Positions 1 through 9,345 of a DNA stretch of 64,000 nt are shown here, in pieces. This DNA is from an uncultured Paracoccaceae bacterium. Lineage in GTDB: Bacteria > Pseudomonadota > Alphaproteobacteria > Rhodobacterales > Rhodobacteraceae. The stretch's first letter is position 1. Every line of letters starts with the position of its first letter. The stretch spans positions 1 to 64,000 of the forward strand of contig CALMJS010000014.1 of NCBI GenBank assembly GCA_937864535.1. The letters are read 5' to 3'. The notes below the pieces were generated by a model. It saw nothing but the letters and a program-made list of their open reading frames with translations. It was not told the origin of the DNA and did not search any database. The position numbers were made by a program, and so were the translations under genes.

Positions 1-567
1 CGCCTCGATATCCAGTCCGGGCAGGACCACCGTCGCCGCGCACTCTGCGACCGGCAGCACCTTGAGGCTGACCTCCGTCAAAACCCCGAGCGTCCCCCAG
101 GAGCCGGCCATCAGCTTGACCAGATCGTAGCCGGTCACATTCTTCATAACCCGCCCGCCATTCTTGATCACGCGGCCCAGCCCGTCGATATAGCGGACCC
201 CCAGCAGAAAATCGCGGCAGGCCCCGACCTGAACGCGCCGTGGCCCGCTGATGTTGGCCGCGACCATCCCGCCCAGGGTCGGCGTGCCCGAGGTTCCAAG
301 CAAACCGCGATGATCCATCGGCTCAAAGGCGAGGCGTTGCCCTTCTCCGGCCAACACCGCCTCAATCTCCGCCACCGGCGTCCCGGCCTGCGCAACCAGC
401 GTCAACGCCCCGGGCTCGTAGAGCGACACGCCGCTCAACCCTGCAATCGTCAACGCTTGCCCCTCGGCCGGCCTGCCGATATCTCGGGTGCCGCCACCGA
501 TGATCCTTAGCGGGCCTTGGGCCGTTGCAATCGCTTCGGCCAGCTCGTGTTCAGTGGTCGGTGTCAT
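1..567 (-). CDS. glcE: Glycolate oxidase subunit GlcE (partial, C-terminus beyond window)
   Basis: This is the N-terminal part of the FAD-binding subunit of membrane-associated glycolate oxidase, which turns glycolate into glyoxylate together with GlcD and GlcF. The translation from the ATG at 565-567 shows the PCMH-type FAD fold: IIGGGTRDIG near the start, then TSGTPTLGGMVAANISGPRR and NGGRVMKNVTGYDLVKLMAG, which is characteristic of GlcE. It lies 78 bases downstream of glcD in the same direction, and an intergenic repeat ending just before its start codon fills the gap. The coding sequence runs off the left edge, so length and C-terminus cannot be judged. glcF would be expected further left. 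Confidence 0.9.
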   Translation of the reverse strand, partial: MTPTTEHELAEAIATAQGPLRIIGGGTRDIGRPAEGQALTIAGLSGVSLYEPGALTLVAQAGTPVAEIEAVLAGEGQRLAFEPMDHRGLLGTSGTPTLGGMVAANISGPRRVQVGACRDFLLGVRYIDGLGRVIKNGGRVMKNVTGYDLVKLMAGSWGTLGVLTEVSLKVLPVAECAATVVLPGLDIEA

Positions 568-572
568 CGCTT

Positions 573-640
573 CGCCTTCATCTTTCTTCAAATACCTCGG
601 GGGAGTCCCGCAGGGACCGGGGGCAGAGCCCCCGCGCGGT
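573..640 (-). repeat. Rhodobacterales-type intergenic repeat, copy A
   Basis: Read on the minus strand this is a G+C-rich block with two small hairpins (GGGGGC/GCCCCC at 619-633 and GTCCC/GGGAC at 605-617), followed by GAGGTATTTGAAGAAAGATG. The same core occurs on the plus strand near 19331 and 31482. It sits between glcD and glcE, and its GATGAAGG end lies directly in front of the glcE start, where it could act as the ribosome binding site. Confidence 0.75.
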
Positions 641-645
641 GCGGC

Positions 646-2076
646 CTAGCCGCGCCGCCCTTCGCTGGCGGCCAATGGGAATACCTTGGCAGGGTTGAGC
701 AGCCACTCCGGGTCGAACACATCCTTGACCGCCATTTGGGCTTCCAGATCCTCGGGCGCATATTGCACCGTCATCAGATCGCGCTTTTCGATGCCCACAC
801 CGTGCTCGCCCGTCAAACAGCCGCCAACCTCGACGCAAAGCTTGAGGATTTCGGCGCCAAAGGCCTCGCATTTCTCCAGATCGCCGGGGGTGTTGGCATT
901 GTAGAGGATCAGCGGGTGCATATTGCCATCCCCGGCGTGGAACACATTGCCCACCGCCAATCCATAGTCCTTTGACATCTCGCCGATCCTCCGCAGCACA
1001 TAGGGCAGCGCCGACACCGGGATTGTGCCATCGAGGCACATGTAATCGTTGATCTGGCCCATCGCGCCAAAGGCGGATTTGCGCCCCAGCCAGATCCGAT
1101 AGGCCTGATCGGCGTCGCGGGCCTCTCGCAACTCGACCGGGTTGTGCCGCAGGGCGATCTCTTTGATCCGGTCCAGCTGGTCGCGGATTTCTGCGGGGCT
1201 GCCCTCGACCTCGATGATCAACAGGGACTCGCACATCGGATAACCGGCCTTGGCAAAATCCTCGGTGGCCTCGATACAGGGGCGGTCCATAAATTCGATC
1301 GCGACGGGCAAAATCCCCGACTTGATAATGTCGCTGACGCATTGCCCGGCGACTTCGTTGCTATCGTAGCCGATCAGCACCGGCAGCGCGCCTTCCGGCT
1401 TGGGCAGGATGCGCAGCGTCGCCTCGGTCACGACGCCCAGCTGCCCTTCAGAGCCGCAAACAACGCCCAGCAAATCCAGCCCGCCTGCGTCCATATAGGC
1501 GCCGCCGATCTCGACAATCGTGCCGTCCATCAACACCATCGTCACGCCCAACAGGTTATTGGTCGTCACGCCATATTTCAGGCAGTGCGCCCCGCCCGAG
1601 TTCATCGCGATATTCCCGGCAATCGCACAGGCCAGTTGCGATGACGGATCGGGTGCATAGAAGAACCCGTCCTGTTCGACCGCGCCGGTCACCGACAGAT
1701 TCGTCCGCCCGGTCTGAACCCGGATAAAGCGGTCAGAATAATTGACCTCTAGCACCTCGGTCATCTTGGCCACGCCGAGGATCACGCAGTCTGCCGTGGG
1801 CAGGGCGCCTCCGGCCAGCGAGGTGCCGGAACCGCGCGGGACCACCGGGACCCCTTCGGCGTGGCAGATCGACAGCACAGCCGCGACCTCTTGGGTCGTG
1901 GCGGGCAACACGGCGCAAAGCGGCGGACAGCGATAGGCCGACAGCGCGTCGCATTCGTAGGCGCGGGTCTCGGTCGGATCATCGATGACGGCATCCTTGG
2001 GCAGGACACCGCGCAGCCGCGAGACGATGCGATCCTTCTTTGCGATGATCGACAGGTTCGGCTGCGGCATGTCCAT
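646..2076 (-). CDS. glcD: Glycolate oxidase subunit GlcD
   Basis: Catalytic FAD-linked subunit of glycolate oxidase (476 aa, usual GlcD length). The N-terminal half is an FAD_binding_4 fold with VVPRGSGTSLAGGALPTAD and NIAMNSGGAHCLKYG. The C-terminal half is the FAD-oxidase C domain with NVFHAGDGNMHPLILY and LTGEHGVGIEKRD. The ATG at 2076 is preceded by GGAG eight bases upstream; a second Met two codons later is possible. It is the first of the two glc genes visible here. The product should feed glyoxylate metabolism at the membrane, passing electrons to quinone through GlcF. Confidence 0.95.
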   Translation of the reverse strand: MDMPQPNLSIIAKKDRIVSRLRGVLPKDAVIDDPTETRAYECDALSAYRCPPLCAVLPATTQEVAAVLSICHAEGVPVVPRGSGTSLAGGALPTADCVILGVAKMTEVLEVNYSDRFIRVQTGRTNLSVTGAVEQDGFFYAPDPSSQLACAIAGNIAMNSGGAHCLKYGVTTNNLLGVTMVLMDGTIVEIGGAYMDAGGLDLLGVVCGSEGQLGVVTEATLRILPKPEGALPVLIGYDSNEVAGQCVSDIIKSGILPVAIEFMDRPCIEATEDFAKAGYPMCESLLIIEVEGSPAEIRDQLDRIKEIALRHNPVELREARDADQAYRIWLGRKSAFGAMGQINDYMCLDGTIPVSALPYVLRRIGEMSKDYGLAVGNVFHAGDGNMHPLILYNANTPGDLEKCEAFGAEILKLCVEVGGCLTGEHGVGIEKRDLMTVQYAPEDLEAQMAVKDVFDPEWLLNPAKVFPLAASEGRRG

Positions 2077-2159
2077 GGCTGATCTCCGTATGATTGGTAA
2101 GAAAATATAACCAGATTGCCCCTATGGCAAGCAGGGATCACTGCGGCTATTGTGCGGCT

Positions 2160-2852
2160 ATGATTATGACGCATCTCACCGCTCTGACTTTGGCCGATTT
2201 GGCTGCGGCTGTTTTTATTCTGGCGGCCTGGGCGCTGTCCGGCTGGGTGATCGAACATCCCCCGGCGAAATTTCCCTCTGTTTCCGTGCTGATGGCCGAG
2301 TATCGGCGGGCATGGATGGCGGCTGCGGAGGCGCGGGAAAACCGGATTTTCGACTCGCAAATTCTGGGTACCTTGCGGCAGGGGACGTCGTTTTTCGCCT
2401 CGACTTCGATCCTCGCGGTCGGGGGTGTGCTGGCGCTGATTGGCAACACTGATCAGTTGCGCGGTGTCGCGGTGGAATTCACCGCGGACGATTCGCCCGA
2501 ATATGTCTGGCAGCTCAAGCTGATCCTCGTCGGATTTTTCCTGACCTTTGCGTTCCTCAAATTCGTCTGGTCCCACCGGCTGTTCGGCTATTGCGCCGTG
2601 GTCATGGGCGGGCTGCTGGAAACCGGACATGACAGCGGCCCGCGCATCGCTGCGCAGGCCGCGTCGTTGAACATCCGGGCATCGGTCAACTTCACCCGGG
2701 GCCTGCGCGCGATGTATTTCGCGCTGGGCGCCCTCGGCTGGATATTGGGGCCGGTCGCCTTGGTGATGACGACCCTCGCGGTGCTCTATCTGCTACTGAG
2801 CCGAGAATTCTGGTCGGCACCCCGTACGATCCTGCTGGATCGCCAGCCCTAG
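2160..2852 (+). CDS. DUF599 family membrane protein
   Basis: A roughly 230-aa integral membrane protein of the DUF599 family, function unknown. Four hydrophobic segments are visible: an N-terminal one ([20 protein letters not shown]), one after [20 protein letters not shown], one around [17 protein letters not shown], and a C-terminal pair near [20 protein letters not shown]. The open frame extends upstream to 2094, but the ATG at 2160 (or 2166) gives the better membrane-protein N-terminus; no strong ribosome binding site decides it. It is divergent from glcD and its stop overlaps the stop of the convergent ABC ATPase gene. Confidence 0.75.
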   Translation: MIMTHLTALTLADLAAAVFILAAWALSGWVIEHPPAKFPSVSVLMAEYRRAWMAAAEARENRIFDSQILGTLRQGTSFFASTSILAVGGVLALIGNTDQLRGVAVEFTADDSPEYVWQLKLILVGFFLTFAFLKFVWSHRLFGYCAVVMGGLLETGHDSGPRIAAQAASLNIRASVNFTRGLRAMYFALGALGWILGPVALVMTTLAVLYLLLSREFWSAPRTILLDRQP

Positions 2853-3823
2853 AACCGGTGCTCTTTGCCCGTCATAGGCGCGGCGCGGAACATGTCACCG
2901 ATCCGGACCGGACGGTCACCGGCAATTCTGGCCACCAATTGTCCGACCTCGGGGCTGTCCATATGGACGATGGTATCCGCGCCGAGCCGTTCGATATGTT
3001 TCACCGTCCCGCCCCAAGGCCCCTCAGTGCCCAAGGCGATGTGTTCCGGGCGGATACCATAGGTGCTGCATCCCATCCGTCGGGCGATCTCGCCGTCGTA
3101 GAGGTTCATTTTGGGCGATCCGATAAATCCGGCGACAAAGGGCGAGGCGGGATGATCGTATAGCTCCATCGGGCTGCCGACCTGTTCGATGCGGCCCGCA
3201 TTCAGCACGACGATTTTGTCGGCCATTGTCATTGCTTCGACCTGATCATGGGTCACGTAGATCATCGTCGCGCCCAGTTCGGCATGAAGATCGGTCAGTT
3301 CCATCCGCATTTGCGACCGCAGGGCAGCGTCGAGGTTCGATAGCGGTTCGTCGAACAGGAACACCTTGGGGTCGCGGACAATCGATCGGCCGATGGCCAC
3401 CCGCTGCCGTTGGCCACCCGACAGCGCCTTTGGCTTGCGGTCCAACAGATGCGTCAGCTGCAGCTTTTCCGCGGCCTCTTCGACTTTGGCCTTGATCTGC
3501 GCCTTGGGCAGTTTCGCCAGAGACAGGCCAAAGCCGATGTTGTCGCGCACGGACAGATGCGGGTAGAGGGCGTAGCTCTGGAACACCATCGCGATGCCGC
3601 GCTTGGACGGTTCTTCGCCGGTCACATCGCGGCCATCAATATCGATGGTGCCGCTGGTGGTGTCCTCCAGTCCGGAGATCATGCGTAGCAGCGTCGATTT
3701 CCCGCAGCCTGACGGGCCGACGAAAACGCAGAATTCGCCATCATTGATATGCAGGTTGATGCCCTTGATGACTTCGACCGCGCCAAAGCTCTTGGTGACA
3801 TTTTTCAAAACGACTTGCGCCAT
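2849..3823 (-). CDS. CUT1-family sugar ABC transporter ATP-binding protein (MalK/UgpC type)
   Basis: Nucleotide-binding subunit (324 aa) of a carbohydrate ABC importer. It carries Walker [11 protein letters not shown]-loop [10 protein letters not shown], signature [14 protein letters not shown], Walker [13 protein letters not shown] and the switch histidine in [12 protein letters not shown]-terminal TOBE-like region follows ([11 protein letters not shown]) and is somewhat shorter than in MalK. It is the last gene of the five-gene transporter/glycosidase unit and begins three bases after the second permease. ATPases of this class can be shared among several CUT1 importers. Confidence 0.93.
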   Translation of the reverse strand: MAQVVLKNVTKSFGAVEVIKGINLHINDGEFCVFVGPSGCGKSTLLRMISGLEDTTSGTIDIDGRDVTGEEPSKRGIAMVFQSYALYPHLSVRDNIGFGLSLAKLPKAQIKAKVEEAAEKLQLTHLLDRKPKALSGGQRQRVAIGRSIVRDPKVFLFDEPLSNLDAALRSQMRMELTDLHAELGATMIYVTHDQVEAMTMADKIVVLNAGRIEQVGSPMELYDHPASPFVAGFIGSPKMNLYDGEIARRMGCSTYGIRPEHIALGTEGPWGGTVKHIERLGADTIVHMDSPEVGQLVARIAGDRPVRIGDMFRAAPMTGKEHRF

Positions 3824-3826
3824 TTT

Positions 3827-4651
3827 CTATCCTTTCACGGCGCCAGCGGTCATGCCGGCCACGATTTGGCGGTTAAAGAACATGTAGACGATCAGCGGCG
3901 GGATGGTGATCAGCAGGATGTTCATGAACAACAGGTTCATCTGCGAGGTGAACTGGCTCTGGAAATTGAACAGGGTCAGCTGCACCGTGACGTTTTCGCG
4001 CCCCGGCAAATAGTAGAGGGCATTGGTGAAATCGTTGAATATGGCAATGGATTGCACGACGATCACCGTCACGGTCACAGGTCTGAGCAGCGGCAGGACA
4101 ACGCGGAAAAAGATCTGGAGCGGTTTGGCCCCGTCGATGATCGCCGCCTCGTCCAGATCGCGCGGGATGGTCGAAATAAAGGAGCGAAACAGCAAAATCG
4201 CAAACGACAGGCCATAGGCGACGTGGATCAAGATCATACCGTGGATGGTTTTGAACAGATGCAGTTCCTGCAGTACCCAGATCGTCGGCACCACCGCCGG
4301 AGGGATCATCAGCCCGGACATGACACCGGCCCAGATCAGGCTGTTCCATTTGCTGTCACGCCGTTGCAGCACATAGCCGACCATCGCGCCCAAAACCACC
4401 AGAACGGTCACCGCGCCGACGGTGATCACGGTCGAGTTGAAGTAGGCCAGCAGCAGCATGTAATTGCGGGCCTCGACCACTTCGACCAGATTTGACCAGA
4501 AATGCCAGCTATCCGGCCAGTCAAACCCCATGCGCGAGGCCTCTCGCTTGTCCTTGACCGCGATAATCGCGATGAACACGAACGGGATAATGAACAGGAC
4601 CGTGCTGACGGCCAGCGCCACGATCCCGGTCCAGAATTGGCGGCGGGTCAT
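3827..4651 (-). CDS. CUT1 sugar ABC transporter permease (MalG/UgpE type)
   Basis: Inner-membrane permease subunit (274 aa) with an N-terminal membrane segment (IVALAVSTVLFIIPFVFIAI) and about six helices in all. The cytoplasmic EAA loop that docks the ATPase is visible as DEAAIIDGAKPLQIFFRVV followed by LPLLRP. The ATG overlaps the stop of the upstream permease by four bases, which implies translational coupling. It forms the membrane channel with the 4648-5508 product for the substrate delivered by the 5576-6844 binding protein. Confidence 0.92.
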   Translation of the reverse strand: MTRRQFWTGIVALAVSTVLFIIPFVFIAIIAVKDKREASRMGFDWPDSWHFWSNLVEVVEARNYMLLLAYFNSTVITVGAVTVLVVLGAMVGYVLQRRDSKWNSLIWAGVMSGLMIPPAVVPTIWVLQELHLFKTIHGMILIHVAYGLSFAILLFRSFISTIPRDLDEAAIIDGAKPLQIFFRVVLPLLRPVTVTVIVVQSIAIFNDFTNALYYLPGRENVTVQLTLFNFQSQFTSQMNLLFMNILLITIPPLIVYMFFNRQIVAGMTAGAVKG

Positions 4652-5508
4652 TGTTCGACCTCCTTGCGGTTGAGGCGGGCGGTCAAGGGCAACATGATCC
4701 CGGCTATCAACAGGAACAGAATGACGTTCCCCGCAGTCGACAGGCCATAAAACCCGGCCTGATATTGTTTGTAGATGACCGAAGCCAGCACGTCGGAGCT
4801 AAAGCCCGGACCGCCCTTGGTCATCGCCCAGATGATGTCAAAGGACCGCAGACCGCCGATCATCGACAGCGTTATGACGGTTACGGTCGCGGGACGCACC
4901 AAAGGCACGGTGATACGCCAGAACATCTGGCGGCGGGTTGCCCCGTCGATGCGCGCGGCCTCGTAGTATTCCGGGCTGATCGACGCAAGTCCGGCGATAT
5001 AGATCAGAGTCGCGAGGCCGATACCCTTCCAGACGTCGACGAGAGCGACCGAAAACAGCGCCAGCGCCGGATCGGTCAGCCAGCCGGGACCGTCGATGCC
5101 AATCGCGGCCAGTGCAACGTTGATCGCGCCCTTGGTCGGGTGCATGAGTTTGCTAAAGGTGATGCCGACGCCGATGGTCGATACCAAGACCGGAAAAAAC
5201 ACCAGAACCCGCAAAAATCCCTGGGCAAATATCCCGGAGGTCAGCAGAACCGCCAGCAATAGCCCCAGTGTGGTTTTCAGGGCCGAGGTGACAGCCGCGA
5301 AAAAGACTGTGTTGAAAAGACCCTTGATCAAAAAGGGTTCCTTGAAAAATTGTTCATAGTTTTCCAGCCCGATGAACTGGGCATTGAACAGGTCCCATCG
5401 TGTCAGGCTGAACCAGAAACTGGCGAGCGTCGGCACGAGAAACAGGACCGAAAAGATGATCGCGGCAGGGGCCACGAACCAGAGAGGGTAGGGGGATTTG
5501 CGGGTCAT
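4648..5508 (-). CDS. CUT1 sugar ABC transporter permease (MalF/UgpA type)
   Basis: First permease subunit (286 aa) of the importer, six predicted membrane helices, starting with FVAPAAIIFSVLFLVPTLAS. The EAA motif is EAARIDGATRRQMFWRITVP. It is separated from the upstream binding-protein gene by a strong hairpin, a common arrangement that lowers permease relative to binding-protein expression. The substrate is inferred from context (rhamnoside or a related oligosaccharide), not from this sequence. Confidence 0.92.
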   Translation of the reverse strand: MTRKSPYPLWFVAPAAIIFSVLFLVPTLASFWFSLTRWDLFNAQFIGLENYEQFFKEPFLIKGLFNTVFFAAVTSALKTTLGLLLAVLLTSGIFAQGFLRVLVFFPVLVSTIGVGITFSKLMHPTKGAINVALAAIGIDGPGWLTDPALALFSVALVDVWKGIGLATLIYIAGLASISPEYYEAARIDGATRRQMFWRITVPLVRPATVTVITLSMIGGLRSFDIIWAMTKGGPGFSSDVLASVIYKQYQAGFYGLSTAGNVILFLLIAGIMLPLTARLNRKEVEQ

Positions 5509-5526
5509 GCACGCTCCGTCATGAAT

Positions 5527-5556
5527 GGCTCTGCCCTGTGCTGGCAGGGCAGAGCC
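5527..5556 (-). promoter_or_regulatory. Intercistronic hairpin between binding-protein and permease genes
   Basis: Two perfect 12-base arms (GGCTCTGCCCTG and CAGGGCAGAGCC) enclose a six-base loop. There is no T-run after it on the minus strand, so it is unlikely to be a full terminator. It more likely stabilises the upstream message or attenuates transcription so that the binding protein is made in excess. Confidence 0.7.
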
Positions 5557-5575
5557 GGGTCATCTGGTCGGGAGA

Positions 5576-6844
5576 TTACCAGTTCGGCAGACCCAGTTGC
5601 TTGGCCTGTTTTTCGACATCCTGATCATAGAGCGCGGCGGCGTCTGCGGCGCTGCGGATGCCCGATCCGACCTCGACCGTGATTTGTTCCAGGGCCGGCC
5701 CTTTGATGGGAGACAGGAATTCCAACGCCGGAGCGGTACGGCCTTCGGTTTCGAAATAGGGCATCATATCCGCAACGGCTGCCGGGATGTCATCGGGCGC
5801 GGTGCAGCCCTTGATCAGGTAAGGCCCTTGGAAACCGTTGGCTGCGGTCTGGATATCACAGCCTTCGACCGTCGCCACAAAATCGAGAAAGCCCTTGGCC
5901 TCTTCGATATGGGGCGAGGCCGCGGAGATATACATGCCACCCGGCATCCAGACGGTCAGGCCGTTCTGCGCGGCATCGTCGCCCGGTTGGGCAAAGAAAC
6001 CGACGTCCGGCAACAATTCGGGCATGTTCTGCACAATGTTGCCCAACGCAAAGGTCAGCATCGGGTAATGCGCTGCATCGCCGTTTGCGACCATCGCGAC
6101 GCCTTCGTCATAGGTGGCAGCACCGAAGTCGGCGTTCATATAGCCTGCCTCGAACACCTCTTGCAAATGTTCGAACCCGCGCATTGCGGCCGGACTGGTT
6201 GCGTATTTGGCCTGATTGGCGGTGTAGCGCTCTGCGAAATCCGGTTCGGCGATCTGAACGTTAAAGTAGTCGGCCAAGACAAACAGCTGGCTGGTCCACG
6301 TTGCCCCAAAGGTCGTGGCGACCGGGGTCAGGCCTGCTTCGGCGACCTTGGCGTTGTTGGCCATGAAATCGGCCCAGGTCATCGGAACGCTCAGACCCAG
6401 ATCGGCATAGACCTTGCGGTTATAGAATATGCCGCCGCCCATCGCGCTGCCGACGGGGATGCCATAGACCTTGCCCTCGGCGCTCACTACCGATTTGAAG
6501 CTGTCGATGACATTGGCCTGCGACGGCAGGTCGGACAGATCGGCCAGTGTCTTGGTCGGGTTCAGCGCCTGGAACAGCGAGCCGGAGTTATAGTTGAAAA
6601 TATCGGCCATTTCGCCGGTGGCCAAACGGGTCTTGACGATGTTGTCGCCATCGCTGCCACCCGGACGGACCTCGATGTCAAAACTGACATCGGGGTGCAG
6701 TTCCGAATACCGCTCGGTCAGGGCCTGCATCGTGGCCGAGGTATCGGCGTTGTCATCAATCAGGACGGTCAGTGTGACATCCGCTGTCGCCGCCCCGGCA
6801 AGGGTCATCAGAACCGATGCAACCGCTGCGCTGTAATACTTCAT
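5576..6844 (-). CDS. Sugar ABC transporter substrate-binding protein
   Basis: Periplasmic solute-binding protein (422 aa) of the family-1 (MalE/UgpB-like) extracellular binding proteins. It has a clear Sec signal peptide (KYYSAAVASVLMTLAGAATA, cleavage before DVTLTVL). The mature part shows features of the family such as ATGEMADIFNYNSGSLFQAL and GIPVGSAMGGGIFYNRKVY. The ATG is preceded by GGGAGGAG. It follows the GH78 gene by 22 bases and precedes the permease pair. The ligand is inferred to be a rhamnose-containing or similar oligosaccharide because of the neighbouring glycosidase. Confidence 0.92.
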   Translation of the reverse strand: MKYYSAAVASVLMTLAGAATADVTLTVLIDDNADTSATMQALTERYSELHPDVSFDIEVRPGGSDGDNIVKTRLATGEMADIFNYNSGSLFQALNPTKTLADLSDLPSQANVIDSFKSVVSAEGKVYGIPVGSAMGGGIFYNRKVYADLGLSVPMTWADFMANNAKVAEAGLTPVATTFGATWTSQLFVLADYFNVQIAEPDFAERYTANQAKYATSPAAMRGFEHLQEVFEAGYMNADFGAATYDEGVAMVANGDAAHYPMLTFALGNIVQNMPELLPDVGFFAQPGDDAAQNGLTVWMPGGMYISAASPHIEEAKGFLDFVATVEGCDIQTAANGFQGPYLIKGCTAPDDIPAAVADMMPYFETEGRTAPALEFLSPIKGPALEQITVEVGSGIRSAADAAALYDQDVEKQAKQLGLPNW

Positions 6845-6866
6845 GTGAAAACTCTCCTCCCAGAGA

Positions 6867-9197
6867 TCAGGCCGTTAGGGTGAAGTCTACGACATGCTGG
6901 CCTGATGGCACGCGTAGTCCGTCTGTCGGGATGGTCGTGGCCACGCCGTTCAGGTGGAAATCTTGGTGGGATGCATTGGGCTTGAGCCGCCCTTCACAGC
7001 CATTTGGCAGGGTGATGGTCCAGCGGACCCGATTGCCCTCTATCGTCCATGCAGACCCGATCCGGCCGTGGCGCGTATCGTGCCACATATCGACCGGCGA
7101 TAGCGCGGGCAGGATCAGCGGATCGAGGTCGGCCAGGTCAAAGCCGGGGCCCTCGGCAGTCGGTGCGACGCCGGCGACATTCTCGAACAGCCACTGACAG
7201 ACCGCGCCATAGGCGTAGTGGTTGTAGCTGTTCATTTCGGGGGCAAAAATCTTGCCGTCCGGCGCAATCGCGTCCCAACGTTCCCAGATCGTCGTCGCGC
7301 CCTTGTTGACCTGATACAGCCACCCCGGGACATCGGGATTCAGGAACAGTTTTTCCGCATCCATGTTGAGGCCAAGCTGCGTCAACGCGGGTAACAGTGC
7401 AGGCGTGCCGATAAACCCTGTGCCGATCCGGTGCTGGTTCGCGGTCAGGGCGCGCTGGAAATAGCGTTTGGTCGCATCGTGCAGGTCGTCGGGGACCAGA
7501 TCAAACAGGAATGCCAGCGCATAGGAGGTCTGATCGTTATGGGCCAACCGGCCAGAGGCGCTAAAGTATTCCTTGGCAAAGGCCTCTTTGATGATCTCGG
7601 CCCGCTGGGTCAGGCGGGCGGCCTGCTCTTGCTCGCCCAGAATGCTGGCAATCCGTGCGGTCAGGACGGTCGAGTGATAGTGATAGAGCGTTGCCGCGCA
7701 GTCATCCGCGATTGTCGGTCGGGGTTTCTCGGTCGATCCTTTGGGCTGAAGCCAGTCACCAAAGGTGAACACGCGGCCCCCCCACGTCGGGTCGGGCTGG
7801 ATGATCGGGCCGTCCGATCGCGACCAGAGATAGTCCAGCCAGCGCAGCATCGTCGGGAAACATTCCTGCAATACGTCCGTATCGCCATAATGTAGATACA
7901 ATTGCCACGGGATCACGGTGATGGCATCGCCCCAGCCGGTCGAACCTGCCATCTGGCCGGGGAACTGGTTCGCCTCTGGGCGGATACGTGTGGGATCGGG
8001 GGCGAAATGCGGCACAGCGCCATCTGCACGGGTGTCGGCGATCACATCCCGCAGATATTTCCGCAAAAAGCTCTCGCTATCGGCGAGCCAGCAGGCGGTT
8101 CCGGCAAAGACCTGCGCATCGCCCGTCCAACCCAGCCGTTCGTCCCGCTGCGGGCAGTCGGTCGGAATCTCGATAAAGTTGGCGCGTAGCGACCAGACTG
8201 TGTTCATGACCAGCCGGTTGACCGCTGGCACGCCGCAGGTGAACCCCCCGCCCAGAACCGGGACCGAGGAAATCGGAACAGATTCGATGCGGGTGATTGT
8301 CGCCTGCCCCGTGATTTTGACCCGCGCATAACGATAGCCCATAAAGCTAAAGCGGGGGCGATAGGATTCCCTCATGTCGCCACGAAGTGTATATACGATA
8401 GTCGACCGCGCCTTGCGATAATTGCGGCGGTCGAAATTGCCCTCCGGGTCCAGCACTTCGGCGTTGTCGATACTGACCGTGGCGCCAGCCTCGCCCTCGA
8501 CCTCAAAGGCGACATAGCCCGCCACGTTCTGGCCGAAATCGTGGATCGTATCGCCCGCCGGATCCACCCACGTCTTGACCGGAGCAATCGGTGCCATCTC
8601 GCGTACCGGCGCGGTCTCATGGGGGACCAGCAGCGCGGTATCAAAGTCGAGGACAGCCACCCCGTCGGTGTCGGTCAGGGTCTCTAGCCGGGCATCATAG
8701 TCTTCGCCGTAATAGATACCGGCGGCGGTCACCGGCAGCAGGCCGCTGGTCCAATCGGCACCGGTGGCGGCGATCACCGTGTCACCGACCCGAATTTCCG
8801 CAATCGCGCCGATCCGGTCGCCCCATGTGTTTTCAATCATGAACCACATCATGGGCGAGCGATACCAGCCGTCGGACAGGTGGATCTCCAGTCGGTTTTC
8901 GCCGGGCCGGACCAGTGCCGACAGGTCGTAGGTCTGATATGCGATCCGCTGGTCATAGCAGGTCCAGCCCGGCGTCAGCAGATCATTCCCGATCCGCTGG
9001 CCATTGAGGTAGGCCACATAGAGCCCCAAAGCCGAAATCCGCAAATGGGGTGACTGTCCTGTTTCGACCGTGAATGTTCCGGCGACATAACTGGCGCGCG
9101 TTCCCTGACCGGCATCGCATTTCGGCGCGATCATGTGTCCGACCCAGTGATTGGACAAAACTTCTTTGTCCGCCAAAAGCGGTGAATGCGATCCCAT
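6867..9197 (-). CDS. GH78-type alpha-L-rhamnosidase-like glycoside hydrolase
   Basis: A 776-aa glycosidase resembling bacterial alpha-L-rhamnosidases (GH78), which remove terminal L-rhamnose. The N-terminal beta-sandwich region contains LGLYVAYLNGQRIGNDLLTPGW and IHDFGQNVAGYV. The catalytic (alpha/alpha)6 region has IPTDCPQRDERLGWTGDAQ, carrying the family's acidic residue, and GATTIWERWDAI, carrying the second acid. NSYNHYAYGAVCQWLF follows. There is no signal peptide, so it should act in the cytoplasm on imported oligosaccharides. The ATG has GGGAGGA upstream. It is the first gene of the transporter operon, downstream of the putative LacI operator. Other alpha-glycosidase specificity within the clan cannot be excluded. 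Confidence 0.87.
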   Translation of the reverse strand: MGSHSPLLADKEVLSNHWVGHMIAPKCDAGQGTRASYVAGTFTVETGQSPHLRISALGLYVAYLNGQRIGNDLLTPGWTCYDQRIAYQTYDLSALVRPGENRLEIHLSDGWYRSPMMWFMIENTWGDRIGAIAEIRVGDTVIAATGADWTSGLLPVTAAGIYYGEDYDARLETLTDTDGVAVLDFDTALLVPHETAPVREMAPIAPVKTWVDPAGDTIHDFGQNVAGYVAFEVEGEAGATVSIDNAEVLDPEGNFDRRNYRKARSTIVYTLRGDMRESYRPRFSFMGYRYARVKITGQATITRIESVPISSVPVLGGGFTCGVPAVNRLVMNTVWSLRANFIEIPTDCPQRDERLGWTGDAQVFAGTACWLADSESFLRKYLRDVIADTRADGAVPHFAPDPTRIRPEANQFPGQMAGSTGWGDAITVIPWQLYLHYGDTDVLQECFPTMLRWLDYLWSRSDGPIIQPDPTWGGRVFTFGDWLQPKGSTEKPRPTIADDCAATLYHYHSTVLTARIASILGEQEQAARLTQRAEIIKEAFAKEYFSASGRLAHNDQTSYALAFLFDLVPDDLHDATKRYFQRALTANQHRIGTGFIGTPALLPALTQLGLNMDAEKLFLNPDVPGWLYQVNKGATTIWERWDAIAPDGKIFAPEMNSYNHYAYGAVCQWLFENVAGVAPTAEGPGFDLADLDPLILPALSPVDMWHDTRHGRIGSAWTIEGNRVRWTITLPNGCEGRLKPNASHQDFHLNGVATTIPTDGLRVPSGQHVVDFTLTA

Positions 9198-9240
9198 TCG
9201 GGCTTCCTCCCTCGACGCGGGCCTCCTCTGACTCGCGTTT

Positions 9241-9270
9241 TGTGTAACGTTCTACGTATAACGATACACA
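9241..9270. promoter_or_regulatory. Putative LacI-family operator (30-base near-palindrome)
   Basis: TGTGTAACGTTCTACG at the left is mirrored by CGTATAACGATACACA, with only two mismatched position pairs across the 30 bases and a central TACGTA. It lies 44 bases upstream of the GH78 start and 75 bases upstream of the lacI-type start, so one site could control both divergent units. The centre with a CG step and the AACG/CGTT half-sites suit a LacI-type regulator. Confidence 0.7.
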
Positions 9271-9345
9271 GGCTTGGTTGCATTTCAATCAAAATCTTGT
9301 AGGGTGCGAAAGAGCCGTGAGAAACGGCAGAACGGTTTTGGTTAA

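Noticed and set aside
5525-6883. A 452-codon plus-strand open frame opposite the sugar-binding protein gene
   Set aside because: It lies entirely antisense to a clear binding-protein gene with a signal peptide, has Gly/Arg/His-rich composition typical of a shadow frame in G+C-rich DNA and matches no domain.
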